Source of the DNA: Opitutia bacterium
Lineage (GTDB): Bacteria > Verrucomicrobiota > Verrucomicrobiia > Opitutales > Opitutaceae
DNA length: 64,000 bases
Reading direction: 5' to 3'
Assembly (NCBI GenBank): GCA_016187945.1
Contig: JACPIT010000013.1
Location: forward strand, 300,738-364,737
The number at the start of each line of letters is the position of its first letter. Positions within the stretch are counted from its first letter, which is position 1. The position numbers and the translations under genes are program-made. Under the pieces are notes generated by a model. The model did not search any database and was not told where the DNA came from. It saw nothing but the letters and a program-made list of their open reading frames with translations. Positions 1 through 8,805 of this stretch are shown here, in pieces.

Positions 1-1726
1 GCGCCGCCTCGGTGAACGCGAAGATTTGGCCCGTGTCGTCCGTCGGGATGAAACCCGTCGGCAGCAGCCGCGCGACGACGACCGTCAGCACCGCCATCAA
101 CGCCGCGACGCCGATCGTGGCGAGCCGGTGCCGCAGCGCGAACCGCAGCGTCCGCTCGTAGAAATCGCGCATGCGATTGAAGAAGGTCTCGAACGCCTCG
201 TAGACGCGGCCGTGTTTTTCCACCGAGCCGACCGGATGCGGCTTCAGAAAACGGCTGCACAGCATGGGCGTCAGCGTCAGCGAGACCACGCCCGAGACGA
301 GAATCGACGCCGTGATCGTGACCGCAAACTCGTGCAGCAGGCGCCCGAGGATGCCGCCCATGAAGAGCACGGGGATGAACACCGCGACGAGCGACAGCGT
401 CATCGAGAGAATCGTGAAGCCGATTTCGCTCGCGCCCTTGAACGCCGCCTCGCGCACCGGCATGCCGTGCTCGGTGTAGCGGACGATGTTTTCGAGCATC
501 ACGATCGCATCGTCGACGACGAAGCCGACCGAGAGCGTGAGCGCGAGCAGCGAGAGATTGTCGAGCGTGTAGCCCGCGAAATACATCACGACGAACGTGC
601 CCGCGAGCGCCATCGGGATCGCGATGCCGGGGATGACGGTCGCGCGGACGTTGCGCAGGAACACGAAGATCACGAGCACGACGAGGGCGATGGCCAGCGT
701 GAGCGTGAACTGCACGTCGCTCACCGATTCGCGAATGCTCTCCGAGCGATCCGCGAGGATGTCGAGCTGCACCGAGGCCGGCAGTTGCGCCTTGAATGCC
801 GGCAGCAGCTTGCGGACGCGATTGACGACTTCGACGGTGTTCGTGCCCGGCTGGCGTTGCACCGCGAGCACGACGGAGCGGTTGCCGGCGCCGTTGCGGT
901 AGAACCAGCTCGCGACGCGGTTCTCCTGCACGCTGTCGATCACCTGCGCGAGTTCGCCGAGGCGCACGGGCGCGCCGTTGCGATAGGCGACCGCGATGTT
1001 GGAAAATTCGCCGCTCGTCGCGAGCTGACCAGTCGCGACGACCGTCATTGCCTGCTGCGGACCATCGAGCACGCCGGTCGGCAGATTGACGTTGTGCGCC
1101 GCGAGCGCGGAGCGGACCTCTTCGAGGGCGATGCCCTTCGCCGCGAGCGCGCGCGGATCGAGGCGGACACGCAGCGCGTATTTTTGCGCGCCGAAGATCT
1201 GGACCTGCGCCACGCCGTCGACCGTGGATATGCGCTGGCCGAGGATGGTGTCGGCGTATTCGTTGACGACCGACAGCGGCAGCGTCGGCGACGCGAGCGC
1301 GAGATAGAGGATCGGTTGGTCGGCCGGGTTGGTTTTGCGGAAGGACGGCGGCGCCGGCATGTCCGTGGGCAACCGGCGTTGCACGGCGGCGATGGCGGCC
1401 TGCACGTCCTGCGCGGCGGCGTCGATCGTGCGCTCGAGCGAGAATTGGATGGTGATCGACGTCGACCCGAGCGAGCTGGTCGAAGTCATCGAGTCGATGC
1501 CGGCGATGGTGGCGAATTGCTGCTCGAGCGGCGTGGCGACGGCGCTGGCCATCGTCTCGGGCGTCGCGCCGGGCAGGCTCGCGCTGACGACGATCGTCGG
1601 GAAATCGACGTTCGGCAGATCGGAGACCGGCAGGAGCTTGTAGGCCATCGCGCCGAAAATGCAGAGCGCCGCCGTGAGCAGCGTCGTCATCACCGGTCGG
1701 CGGATGCAGAGAGCTGAGAGGTTCAT
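1..1726 (-). CDS. RND efflux pump inner-membrane subunit (AcrB/MdtB-type), 3' end outside window
   Basis: Translating the minus strand from the ATG at 1726 gives 575 residues of an RND transporter that runs off the window's left edge; the family is usually about 1030-1050 residues, so just over half is visible. It begins with MNLSALCIRRPVMTTLL, a first membrane helix, then a periplasmic porter domain with the family signatures DLPNVDFP and LPGATPETMA. Helices TM2-TM6 follow, with GFVVDDAIVMLENI in TM4 carrying the two acidic proton-relay residues. It should drive proton-coupled export of small molecules together with the upstream lipoprotein and an outer-membrane channel not seen here. The sequence resembles the MdtB/MdtC/MuxB branch, typical of drug and bile-salt export; the substrate cannot be read from sequence. 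It is the last gene of the marR-MFP-RND operon. Confidence 0.93.
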   Translation of the reverse strand, partial: MNLSALCIRRPVMTTLLTAALCIFGAMAYKLLPVSDLPNVDFPTIVVSASLPGATPETMASAVATPLEQQFATIAGIDSMTSTSSLGSTSITIQFSLERTIDAAAQDVQAAIAAVQRRLPTDMPAPPSFRKTNPADQPILYLALASPTLPLSVVNEYADTILGQRISTVDGVAQVQIFGAQKYALRVRLDPRALAAKGIALEEVRSALAAHNVNLPTGVLDGPQQAMTVVATGQLATSGEFSNIAVAYRNGAPVRLGELAQVIDSVQENRVASWFYRNGAGNRSVVLAVQRQPGTNTVEVVNRVRKLLPAFKAQLPASVQLDILADRSESIRESVSDVQFTLTLAIALVVLVIFVFLRNVRATVIPGIAIPMALAGTFVVMYFAGYTLDNLSLLALTLSVGFVVDDAIVMLENIVRYTEHGMPVREAAFKGASEIGFTILSMTLSLVAVFIPVLFMGGILGRLLHEFAVTITASILVSGVVSLTLTPMLCSRFLKPHPVGSVEKHGRVYEAFETFFNRMRDFYERTLRFALRHRLATIGVAALMAVLTVVVARLLPTGFIPTDDTGQIFAFTEAA

Positions 1727-1757
1727 CGCTCAGTCCTCGTGCGGCAGGCCGTCCTGA

Positions 1758-1832
1758 GGTGGAGCGCGTTGACCCCAACGCGCTGTTCGGCCCTCGTTCG
1801 CGAAAAGCGCGTTGGGGTCAACGCGCTCCACC
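1758..1832. repeat. Palindromic repeat, family G, between MFP and RND genes
   Basis: The left arm GGTGGAGCGCGTTGACCCC is mirrored by GGGGTCAACGCGCTCCACC at the right end, giving a long hairpin inside the operon gap. A second, single-arm copy of the same word lies at 20503-20530. A hairpin here could stabilise the upstream mRNA or reduce pump expression relative to the fusion protein (inference). Confidence 0.8.
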
Positions 1833-1899
1833 CTCGATCGCATCGCTGCGGCGATTCGTGTGTATTCGTGTTCATTCGTGGTTTCTTCCTCTTTTGGGC

Positions 1900-3081
1900 T
1901 CAGTCCTCCTGCGGCGCGGCGTGGGCCGGCGCGGAACCGCCGCCCGGGGTCTCGTTGGTCGCGAGCGTGGCGAAGTCGACCTTCACGCCCGGCAGCAGGC
2001 GCAGTTGCCCGTCGGTGACGACGGTCTCGCCGTCGTTCACGCCGGTGGCGAGCAGCGTGCGGTCACCGTCGGTGCGCACGACCTTCACGCGGCGCAGCTC
2101 GACGGTCTTGTCTGTCTTCACGACGTAGAGCGTCGAGCCGTCCTGAGTGGTTTGCACCGCGGTCGTCGGGACGACGAAGACGCCGCGCGTCGTGTCGACG
2201 AGCGTGCGCACGTGCACGAATTGTCCGGGCCAGAGCGCGCGGTCGGTGTTTTCGAAAAACGCTTTCAGCATCACGGTGCCGGTCGTCGCGTCGACGGCGT
2301 TGTCGACGAAACCGAGTTTGCCGTCGGTGCGCTTCACGCCCGAGGCGCGCTCGGTGACGGCCACGCGCGCAGAGTCGTCGCTCATCGCCGCGCGGATGAG
2401 CGGCAGCGCCGTCTCCGGCACGGTGAAACTCACCGCGATCGGCGCGAGTTGGTTGATGGACACGATCGACGTGCCCGCGTCGTTGGCTTTCACGAGCGCG
2501 CCTTCGTGCAGCAGCAGTTGGCCGGCGCGGCCGGCGAACGGCGCGCGGATTTGCGTGTAGCCGAGCTGCAACTCCGCGTTGGCGAGCGCGGCCTCCTTGG
2601 CCTGCACGTCGGCCTTCGTCGTCTCGGCGCGCGTGAGGTATTGCGCATAGGACTCCTTCGAGATCGCCGACTGCTGGTCGAGGTGCGAGTAGCGCTCGGC
2701 GTCGATGCGGGCCTGCTCCGCCTGCGCCTTCGCGGTGGCGAGCGCGGCGCGGGCCACGAGCACGGCGTTTTCGAAGGGCCGGCGGTCGAGCGTGACGATG
2801 AGATCGCCGGCGTTCACGTCGTCGCCTTCCTTCAGGTGCACGGTCGCGATGATGCCGTCGACTTGGGACTTCACCGTCACGGCGCGCAACGCCTGCACGT
2901 TGCCGATCGACTCGATCCAGCGCGGCACGTCGGCGCGCTCCGCCTTCGCGATCTGCACCGGCACGGCGGGCGCGCCACCGGCGCGGGCGGCGGAATCTTT
3001 TTTGCCACAACCGGCGAGCAAGCCGAGCGCGAGCGCCGGCACGGCGGCGCGATGAACAAAGCGGAAGACGGACGTTTTCAT
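1900..3081 (-). CDS. RND membrane-fusion lipoprotein (HlyD/AcrA/MdtA family)
   Basis: This 393-residue periplasmic adaptor links an RND pump to an outer-membrane channel. The N-terminus MKTSVFRFVHRAAVPALA runs into LGLLAGCGKK, a lipobox, so the mature protein should be lipid-anchored at its Cys. After it comes a barrel-sandwich (biotinyl-lipoyl-like) half with VTVKSQVDGIIATVHLKEGD, a helical hairpin (about residues 90-160), the second lipoyl half (YTQIRAPFAGRAGQL) and the beta-barrel and membrane-proximal domains. The ATG at 3081 overlaps the TGA of marR by four bases (ATGA), indicating translational coupling. An upstream in-frame extension inside marR was rejected because it lacks the signal peptide and overlaps a clear MarR gene. 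Confidence 0.93.
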   Translation of the reverse strand: MKTSVFRFVHRAAVPALALGLLAGCGKKDSAARAGGAPAVPVQIAKAERADVPRWIESIGNVQALRAVTVKSQVDGIIATVHLKEGDDVNAGDLIVTLDRRPFENAVLVARAALATAKAQAEQARIDAERYSHLDQQSAISKESYAQYLTRAETTKADVQAKEAALANAELQLGYTQIRAPFAGRAGQLLLHEGALVKANDAGTSIVSINQLAPIAVSFTVPETALPLIRAAMSDDSARVAVTERASGVKRTDGKLGFVDNAVDATTGTVMLKAFFENTDRALWPGQFVHVRTLVDTTRGVFVVPTTAVQTTQDGSTLYVVKTDKTVELRRVKVVRTDGDRTLLATGVNDGETVVTDGQLRLLPGVKVDFATLATNETPGGGSAPAHAAPQED

Positions 3082-3554
3082 GCGGAAGAGGAGCTGCGCT
3101 CGGCATCGGCGCCGCGCAGGCGAACGAGGTTGGAGCGGATGCGCGCGAGGTCCTCGATCAGCGCGTGCACGCGGTCGGCGGGCAGGCCTTCGAGGTAATC
3201 GGCGCGGAGTTCGTCGGCGAGGTCGTTGAGTTTCGCGACGACGCGGCCGGCGCGCGCCGTCGGATAAAGTCGGTAAGCCCGCGCGTCCGCGCGATCGTCG
3301 CGCCGCTCGATCCAGCCGGCGCGTTCGAGGCGCTCGGCCTGGCGGCTGACGCTGATTTTCTCCATCTGCATCAGCTCCGCGAGCTGGCTCTGCGTGAGGC
3401 CCGGCTCGCGCCCGAGATAGAAGAGGAACATCCACTGCGCGCGCGTGAGCCCGAGGTGCTTCACCCGGCGGTCGAAGACGCGCCGCACCTGCCGGTTGAT
3501 GTCGGACAACAACAGCGAAATGCGACGAGCATCGGTGGCGTGGACGGCGGACAC
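3078..3554 (-). CDS. MarR-family transcriptional regulator of the RND operon
   Basis: A winged-helix regulator: the core LGLTRAQWMFLFYLGREPGL is the MarR dimer/HTH entry, QSQLAELMQMEKISVSRQAE is the recognition helix region, and RDDRADARAYRLYPT is the beta-wing with its conserved D-R-R-type residues. It lies first in an operon with the efflux genes and overlaps the next gene by four bases, so it most likely represses the pump until a ligand binds. The open frame extends to a GTG at 3641, but that extension would read through a perfect palindrome at 3567-3580 that looks like the operator. I therefore prefer the GTG at 3554, giving 158 residues, the usual MarR length. No good Shine-Dalgarno is visible for either start, so the start is uncertain although the family call is not. 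Confidence 0.88.
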   Translation of the reverse strand: MSAVHATDARRISLLLSDINRQVRRVFDRRVKHLGLTRAQWMFLFYLGREPGLTQSQLAELMQMEKISVSRQAERLERAGWIERRDDRADARAYRLYPTARAGRVVAKLNDLADELRADYLEGLPADRVHALIEDLARIRSNLVRLRGADAERSSSSA

Positions 3555-3566
3555 AGGCGGAAACCG

Positions 3567-3580
3567 GTAAGCTAGCTTAC
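3567..3580. promoter_or_regulatory. Perfect 14-bp palindrome, candidate MarR operator
   Basis: GTAAGCTAGCTTAC is its own reverse complement and sits just upstream of the preferred marR start. It is AT-rich in a GC-rich setting. On the minus strand a TTGCTT hexamer lies about 17 bases before it, so the palindrome may overlap the -10 region. Binding by the adjacent MarR protein is inferred, not shown. Confidence 0.55.
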
Positions 3581-3787
3581 TATCGGAAGCAAGGACGACG
3601 GTGGACGAGGCTCCGCAGTTACATTTCTCGCGGCCCGGCACCGCAGAGCGGCCAAACGTTCAGCCGCGCCTCCGCCACCAGCCAGCCGCCGACCCAGCCG
3701 CCGGTCGGCAAGCCGCCGTGGTCCACGCGAAACGCTGAGCTGGTTCCCTCGGGAATAATTCCGCCGCGCCCGCGCTCCCACGGGCGC

Positions 3788-4405
3788 ATGAAACTCCGTC
3801 ACCTCTTCGCTGTTTTCCCCGCCGCTGCCCTCGCCGCCTCCGCGGCGCTCGCGCCCTCGGTCGATGCGACGCGTCCGCTCCCCGTCGGGAGCCGCACGCC
3901 CGATCCCGTCATCCGCACGATGACCGGCACCGAGACGACACTGAGCCAGCAACTCTCCGCCAAGCCCACCGTGCTCATTTTCTACCGCGGCGGCTGGTGC
4001 CCGTATTGCAACAAGCACCTCGCCGCTCTCGCCGACGCCGAGCAGGATCTCCTCCAACTCGGCTACCAAATCGTCGCGATCAGCGCCGACGCCCCCGCCG
4101 GTCTCCAGACCACGAGCGAGAAACAACATTTGAAATACCGCCTCCTCTCCGATCGCGACATGGCCGCCTCCGCCGCCTTCGGCGTGGCCTTCCGCGTCGA
4201 CGCCGCGACCGTCGCGAAATACCGCGACTACCAGATCGATCTCCCGCCCGTCCCCGGCGAACCCGACGCGCGCTGGCTGCCCGAGCCCGCGGTGTTCCTG
4301 ATCGATCGTCACGGCGCGATCCGCTTCGTCCACGCCAACGCCGATTACCGCGTCCGCATCGCCGTGCCCGAGCTTCTCGCCGCCGCCCGCCAGGCCCGCG
4401 AGTGA
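3788..4405 (+). CDS. Secreted peroxiredoxin-like/thioredoxin-fold protein (AhpC/TSA redoxin)
   Basis: A 205-residue protein with an N-terminal signal peptide (MKLRHLFAVFPAAALAAS) and a redoxin fold. The active site is FYRGGWCPYCNKHL, with C71 and C74 forming a CPYC pair; this WCPYC form is found in AhpC/TSA-related proteins of the PRX-like2/alkyl hydroperoxide reductase group. The later stretch PAVFLIDRHGAIRFVHAN is the conserved strand-turn region near the cis-proline. It probably reduces peroxides or protein disulfides in the periplasm. It stands alone, divergent from the marR operon, which could reflect shared stress regulation, but no shared site was identified. Confidence 0.85.
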   Translation: MKLRHLFAVFPAAALAASAALAPSVDATRPLPVGSRTPDPVIRTMTGTETTLSQQLSAKPTVLIFYRGGWCPYCNKHLAALADAEQDLLQLGYQIVAISADAPAGLQTTSEKQHLKYRLLSDRDMAASAAFGVAFRVDAATVAKYRDYQIDLPPVPGEPDARWLPEPAVFLIDRHGAIRFVHANADYRVRIAVPELLAAARQARE

Positions 4406-4497
4406 CCGGCGCCCGGCCGCGTGCGCGCGCCGGCGTAAATCGCCGCTGATATTCCGCGTCAGAGCCTCCGCGGGGCTTGCGGCGGTCCCCCGGCTGC

Positions 4498-4524
4498 GGC
4501 AAAAGTCGCCAACTGACTTTTGCC
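4498..4524 (+). promoter_or_regulatory. Perfect inverted repeat abutting the start codon of the LysM gene
   Basis: GGCAAAAGTC and GACTTTTGCC are exact reverse complements separated by seven bases; the right arm ends at the base before the ATG at 4525. No Shine-Dalgarno sequence is present between it and the start codon. It could fold at the 5' end of the mRNA and control ribosome access, or be a protein-binding operator; the sequence alone does not decide. Confidence 0.5.
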
Positions 4525-7479
4525 ATGAAGCTCTCCCGCGTCCTCCGCCACGCCTTCCTCGCGTCCGCGCTCACCGCCGGCCTCTCCGCCGCCGAAGGCG
4601 ACCTCGCCGCGCTCCGCGCCAAGGCCGAAAAGGGCAACGCCATCGCGCAATACAACCTCGGCCTCACCTACGCCGAGGGCCGCGACACGCCCGTCGACCG
4701 CGCCGAGGCCTACGTCTGGCTCTCCCTCGCGCTCGAAAACGGTGCCCGCGGCCGCGCGCTCGACAGTCTCACCGCCCAACTCAGCGCCAGCGAACTCGAC
4801 GCCGCGAAGGCCCGCCTCGCCGAACGCCGCGCCGCCCTCGGCCGACCCGCTCCCGCCGCCCCGTCCAGCGCCAGCACACCGACCGCCGACGCCTCCGCCG
4901 TCGAACGCGAACTCGCCCAAGCCAAGGTCGACAAGCAACAACTCAGCACCGAACTCGCCGCCGCCTGGAAGGAAGCCGATCAACTCAAAGCCGACCTCGA
5001 GAAAACCAAAGCCGCCGCCGCGCCCGCCCCCGACGTCGAGCAGCTCCGCCGCGAACGCGATTCCCTCTCCGCCAAGATCACCGAGCTCGCCGGCGACGTC
5101 GCCACGCTCCGCGCCGATCGCGAACGCCTCCAGAAACTCGCCGCGCAAGTCCAGCGCGACGTCACCGACGCCCGCGAGACCAGCCGCGCCTACCAGGAGC
5201 AAGCGCGCATTTCCGAGATGCGCATCGGCGAACTCGTCCGCCAGACCGAGCAGCTCAAAGCCGAGCTCGACCGCGCCAACCAATCCATCGCCGCCCTGAA
5301 ATCCCCCGGCCCCAACGCCACCGTCGAAAACGCCGCCCTCCTCCAAAAAACGCGCGAACTCCAGGGCGCCCAAGCCGACCTCGAAAACGCCCGCGCTGCC
5401 AACGAGCAGCTCAGCTCCGCTCTCGCCAAGTCCAACACCGACCGCACCGATCTCGAAAAAATGCTCGCGCAGGCCCAAAGCGCCGCGCTCCTCCTCGGCA
5501 AACACGTCGACGAACTCAACGCCGAGATCGCCCAGCTCAAGCAAGCCCCCGCGACCGCCGCCTATCCCGACCTCCGCGCCAAAGTCGGCGAACTCGAGCA
5601 ACAACTCGCCGCCGCCCGCAACGCCACGCCCGCGTATCCCGACCTCCGCGATCAAGTCGCCGAACTGCAAAGCCAGCTCTCCACCGCGCGCGCCACCGCC
5701 CCGGCTTACCCGGACCTCCGCCCGCGCGTGAGCGAACTCGAGCAACAGCTCGCTTCGGCCAACGCCCGCCCGAGCGCGCCGGCCTACCCGGATTTGCGCG
5801 AACGCGTCAGCGATCTCGAAACCCAAGTCACCGCGCTCCGCAATGCCCCGCCCGCTTACCCGGACCTGCGCGAACGCGTCGCCGATCTCGAGGCGCAAGC
5901 CCGAGCGCTCCGCAACGCGCCGCCCGCTTACCCCGATCTCCGCGAGCAAGTCGCCCAGCTCCAAACGCAGCTCGCCCAACTCGTCGCGCGACCGAGCGAG
6001 CCGAACTATCCCGACGTGCGCGAGCGCGCCGCCGCCCTCGAAGCGCAACTCGCCGAGGCCAACCGCCGCGCCGACACCCTCGACACCCGCGCCACGACTC
6101 TCGCCAACGCCAAGACCACCCTCGAAAACGACCTCGCCACCGTCCGCTCGCAGCTCAGCCGCAGCCAGCAGCAGGCCGACATCTTGCAGGAAAGCTCCGA
6201 CAAGCTCACCGCCGCGAATCGCACGCTTCAGGACCAACTTGCCGCCGCCACGAATCGCCCCGCCGCCCCTGCGTATCCGGACCTCCGCGAGAAAGTCGCG
6301 CAGCTCGAGCAGCAGCTCGCCGCCGCGCGCGACACCACGCCGGCCTATCCTGATCTCTCCGGTCGCGTCGCTCAGCTCGAGTCCGCTCTCGCCACGACCC
6401 GCGCCCAACTCGCCGCCGCGCCCGCCTACCCGGACCTCCGCGAGCGCGTCAGCGAACTCGAGCAACAGCTCGCCACCGCCGCCGCCAGCGCCCGCCCGGC
6501 CGCGCCGGGTTACCCCGATCTCCGCGAGCGCGTCTCCGAACTCGAAACCCAACTCGCCGCCGCGAACAGCCGCCCCGCCGCCCCGAGCTATCCCGACGTG
6601 CGCGAGCGGGTGAACGAACTCGAGGCGCAAGTCGCCGCGTTGCGCAACGCGCCGCCGGCCTACCCGGATCTGCGCGACCGCGTCGCGCAACTCACGCAGG
6701 AACTCGCCAGCCGCCCGGCCGCGCCGAGTTATCCCGACCTGCGCGACGAAGTCGCCGCGCTCCGGCAGCAGCTCGCCGCCGCGCGCGACACCACGCCGGC
6801 CTATCCTGATCTCTCCGGTCGCGTCGCCCAGCTCGAGTCCGCCCTCGCCACCACCCGCGCCCAACTCGCCGTCGCGCAATCCCAGCCGCAAACGACTTCT
6901 TCCGCGCCCGCCGAAAACGTCGACGAGCTGAAAGAGAAACTCGCCACCGCCGAAGACAAACTCGCCACGGCGCTCAACGGCTACTCGCAACTTCGGAAGG
7001 ATTACGACGCGCTCGAAGCCAACACCGCGAAGTCCGCCAGCACGCTCACCACGGAAAAAGACTCGCTTACCGCCCGTCTCGCCGCCGCCGAAGACACCGC
7101 GCACAACGCCCAAACCGAAGTCACCCGCCTCACCGACGCCCTCGCCGCGACGCAGCGCGGCAGCAGCCAAGCCGGCACCGAACTCGCGTCGGCCCGCGCG
7201 CTGCTCCAGCAATTGCAGGGCACGAACGCCGTGCTCGCGCAGGAAAATTATCGCCTGAAAGCCGCGCTCGCCAACGACCCCGCCGCTCGCCGCGCCGCCG
7301 TCACCGCCGCCGCGGCCAGCGTCCGCACGCACACGGTCGAGGCGGGCGACTCGCTCTCTAGGATCAGCCAGCGCTACTACGGCTCGCCCAGCCGCTGGCA
7401 GGAAATCTATGCCGCCAACCGCGACCTGATCGGCCCCCAAGGCCAGCTCCGCATCGGCCAGGTGCTGCGGATTCCGTGA
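4525..7479 (+). CDS. Sel1/coiled-coil/LysM envelope protein with 15 YPDLR repeats
   Basis: A 984-residue secreted protein, apparently a modular peptidoglycan-associated scaffold. Order: signal peptide (MKLSRVLRHAFLASALTAG, cleavage near SAAEG); a Sel1/TPR-like repeat (GNAIAQYNLGLTYAEG, about residues 35-70); a long Ala/Glu/Gln-rich coiled coil (about 120-345); seven repeats of the form AYPDLRERVSELEQQLA from residue 347; a coiled-coil break (about 500-580); eight further repeats from residue 584 to about 785; another coiled coil; and a C-terminal LysM domain (HTVEAGDSLSRISQRYYG, about 935-983), which binds glycan chains. I chose the ATG at 4525 because the signal peptide starts there; the open frame reaches back to 4477 without extra homology. 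It is probably monocistronic. The repeat is not a family I recognise. Confidence 0.85.
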   Translation: MKLSRVLRHAFLASALTAGLSAAEGDLAALRAKAEKGNAIAQYNLGLTYAEGRDTPVDRAEAYVWLSLALENGARGRALDSLTAQLSASELDAAKARLAERRAALGRPAPAAPSSASTPTADASAVERELAQAKVDKQQLSTELAAAWKEADQLKADLEKTKAAAAPAPDVEQLRRERDSLSAKITELAGDVATLRADRERLQKLAAQVQRDVTDARETSRAYQEQARISEMRIGELVRQTEQLKAELDRANQSIAALKSPGPNATVENAALLQKTRELQGAQADLENARAANEQLSSALAKSNTDRTDLEKMLAQAQSAALLLGKHVDELNAEIAQLKQAPATAAYPDLRAKVGELEQQLAAARNATPAYPDLRDQVAELQSQLSTARATAPAYPDLRPRVSELEQQLASANARPSAPAYPDLRERVSDLETQVTALRNAPPAYPDLRERVADLEAQARALRNAPPAYPDLREQVAQLQTQLAQLVARPSEPNYPDVRERAAALEAQLAEANRRADTLDTRATTLANAKTTLENDLATVRSQLSRSQQQADILQESSDKLTAANRTLQDQLAAATNRPAAPAYPDLREKVAQLEQQLAAARDTTPAYPDLSGRVAQLESALATTRAQLAAAPAYPDLRERVSELEQQLATAAASARPAAPGYPDLRERVSELETQLAAANSRPAAPSYPDVRERVNELEAQVAALRNAPPAYPDLRDRVAQLTQELASRPAAPSYPDLRDEVAALRQQLAAARDTTPAYPDLSGRVAQLESALATTRAQLAVAQSQPQTTSSAPAENVDELKEKLATAEDKLATALNGYSQLRKDYDALEANTAKSASTLTTEKDSLTARLAAAEDTAHNAQTEVTRLTDALAATQRGSSQAGTELASARALLQQLQGTNAVLAQENYRLKAALANDPAARRAAVTAAAASVRTHTVEAGDSLSRISQRYYGSPSRWQEIYAANRDLIGPQGQLRIGQVLRIP
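5562..6860 (+). repeat. Two blocks of tandem YPDLR coding repeats (7 + 8 units)
   Basis: Each unit encodes about 23-29 residues: a proline linker, the invariant core YPD(L/V)R or YPDLSG, then an 18-22 residue heptad stretch ending in a Pro/Ala/Arg/Asn-rich linker. The first block begins at 5562 and the second at 6271. Two long DNA words (around 6325-6395 and 6780-6860) are nearly identical, indicating recent segmental duplication. Confidence 0.85.
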
Positions 7480-7773
7480 CGCGGCGCCCGTTCAAGTTGG
7501 AAGTTTAAGTTGAAGTGAAGCCACACGGCCCTGCTCGCGCACGCGAACGGTGCGCCGTCCGCCTTTCGGAACGGCGATATAATATCGCCGCTCCTTGCGC
7601 GGCAGAGACGCTTCACGCCGCGCCCCAGTAGCCCGCGCCGTAGCGCGGCGCCAGTGGAAGTTTAAGTTGAAGTCAACCGGCGCTGGCGCGCAGCGACCAC
7701 GCGCCCTCCCTCGCCGCTCCGCCACTTCAACCCAAACCCTAAACCTAAACCGGCGCGCGCAGCGCGCCGAATT
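7480..7773. other. Gene-free gap with repeated AT-rich words
   Basis: Between the LysM gene and the converging AEC transporter gene. The word GGAAGTTTAAGTTGAAGT occurs at about 7500-7517 and again at about 7657-7674, and a related string with AAACCCTAAACCTAAACC follows near 7735. These are markedly AT-rich for this genome. Their role is unknown. No convincing gene or terminator was found. Confidence 0.5.
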
Positions 7774-8721
7774 TCAACCGGCATGCGCAGCGTGCCAAGC
7801 CACGCACCCCGCGAGCGCCACGAGCGACGTCAGCACACTCGCCACGATCGTCATCGAGGCGAGTTGCTCGTCGCCCTTCATCTCCACCGCCATCGTGTAG
7901 GAAACGATCGCCGTCGGCGACGCCGCCAGGATCATCAGCAAACTCGTCTCCGCCGCACCGAGCCCGACCACGCGCGCCGCGCCCCACGCGAAAAGCGGAC
8001 CGCCGATCGTCTTCACCAGCGCCGACGCCACCGGCGCGCGCCACGCCGCGCCGAAACGCGCCGTCACGAGCGAGCCACCCACGCCGAGCAAACCGAGCGG
8101 CAGCGCCATCTCGCCGAGCGCCTCCATCGTCTGCGCGATCACGTGCGGCAGCGTCCAGCCCATGACGGCAAACCCGATGCCCGCCAGCGTCGCCAGCAGC
8201 GGCGGCGTCACCGCAAGCTGCTTCACGATCGGTTTCATCGCGCGCCAGCCGAACGCGTGCTGACTCGCCACGAGCACCACAACCGCCCCGAGGTTGTAGA
8301 CGACCATCGTCGGCGCCACGACGAGGATCGCCGCCGAGCGCAGCGGCAGCCCGTCGAGCACCGGCACATTCGGCAGCGCGAACACGATCGGCAGGCCCAC
8401 GAACGCCAGATTACCGCGAAACGCGCCTTGCACGAACGTCCCCATCGCCGCGCCCGGCACGCGCAACAGCATCGCCACGACGTAGCCCGCGACGATGCCC
8501 GCCACCAGCACGAGCCCCATCGCCGCGAGCAATTTCTCGGCCCCCGCCGCCCGATGCAGCGACGCTACGAGCTGGCTGAACAGCAACGCCGGCAACCCGA
8601 GCCAGTAAGTGACGCGATTCGCCTCACGCAGAAAATTCGCCGACACGAACTCGCTGCGCTGCATCCACGCGCCGAGCGCGATCATGAGAAAAACCGGAGC
8701 GAGTGCATTAAGCACGAGCAT
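7774..8721 (-). CDS. AEC-family transporter (auxin efflux carrier/malonate permease type)
   Basis: A 315-residue integral membrane protein with about ten hydrophobic helices in the inverted five-plus-five arrangement of the AEC/BART superfamily. Recognisable parts are the N-terminal NALAPVFLMIALGAWMQR, the central FRGNLAFVGLPIVFALPN, and the C-terminal LLMILAASPTAIVSYTMAV, which carries the conserved N/G-P crossover positions. Bacterial members move organic acids or related anions; the substrate here is unknown. I used the ATG at 8721 rather than the longer frame to 8793, because the extra residues are Arg-rich and have no family counterpart. It is divergently arranged with the dehydrogenase gene at 8993. 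Confidence 0.88.
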   Translation of the reverse strand: MLVLNALAPVFLMIALGAWMQRSEFVSANFLREANRVTYWLGLPALLFSQLVASLHRAAGAEKLLAAMGLVLVAGIVAGYVVAMLLRVPGAAMGTFVQGAFRGNLAFVGLPIVFALPNVPVLDGLPLRSAAILVVAPTMVVYNLGAVVVLVASQHAFGWRAMKPIVKQLAVTPPLLATLAGIGFAVMGWTLPHVIAQTMEALGEMALPLGLLGVGGSLVTARFGAAWRAPVASALVKTIGGPLFAWGAARVVGLGAAETSLLMILAASPTAIVSYTMAVEMKGDEQLASMTIVASVLTSLVALAGCVAWHAAHAG

Positions 8722-8805
8722 GCGCGCGACTGTGCGGCGCGGCTCGCGATGCGTCCACGCGGAAAAGGCCGCGCGGCGAACCGAAGCAAGCACGACCGCC
8801 TTTTT

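Noticed and set aside
3554..3641. The longer marR frame from a GTG at 3641
   Set aside because: It would read through a perfect palindrome likely to be the operator, makes the protein longer than usual for the family and adds residues without similarity.
4459..7440. A 993-codon open frame on the minus strand
   Set aside because: It is antisense to the LysM coiled-coil gene and arises from the high GC of the third codon position; its protein is a Gly/Arg/Glu-rich shadow with no domain.
7735..7760. Telomere-like AAACCCTAAACCTAAACC word
   Set aside because: Only a single short occurrence in a chromosomal gap with related AT-rich words nearby; no sign of a chromosome end.
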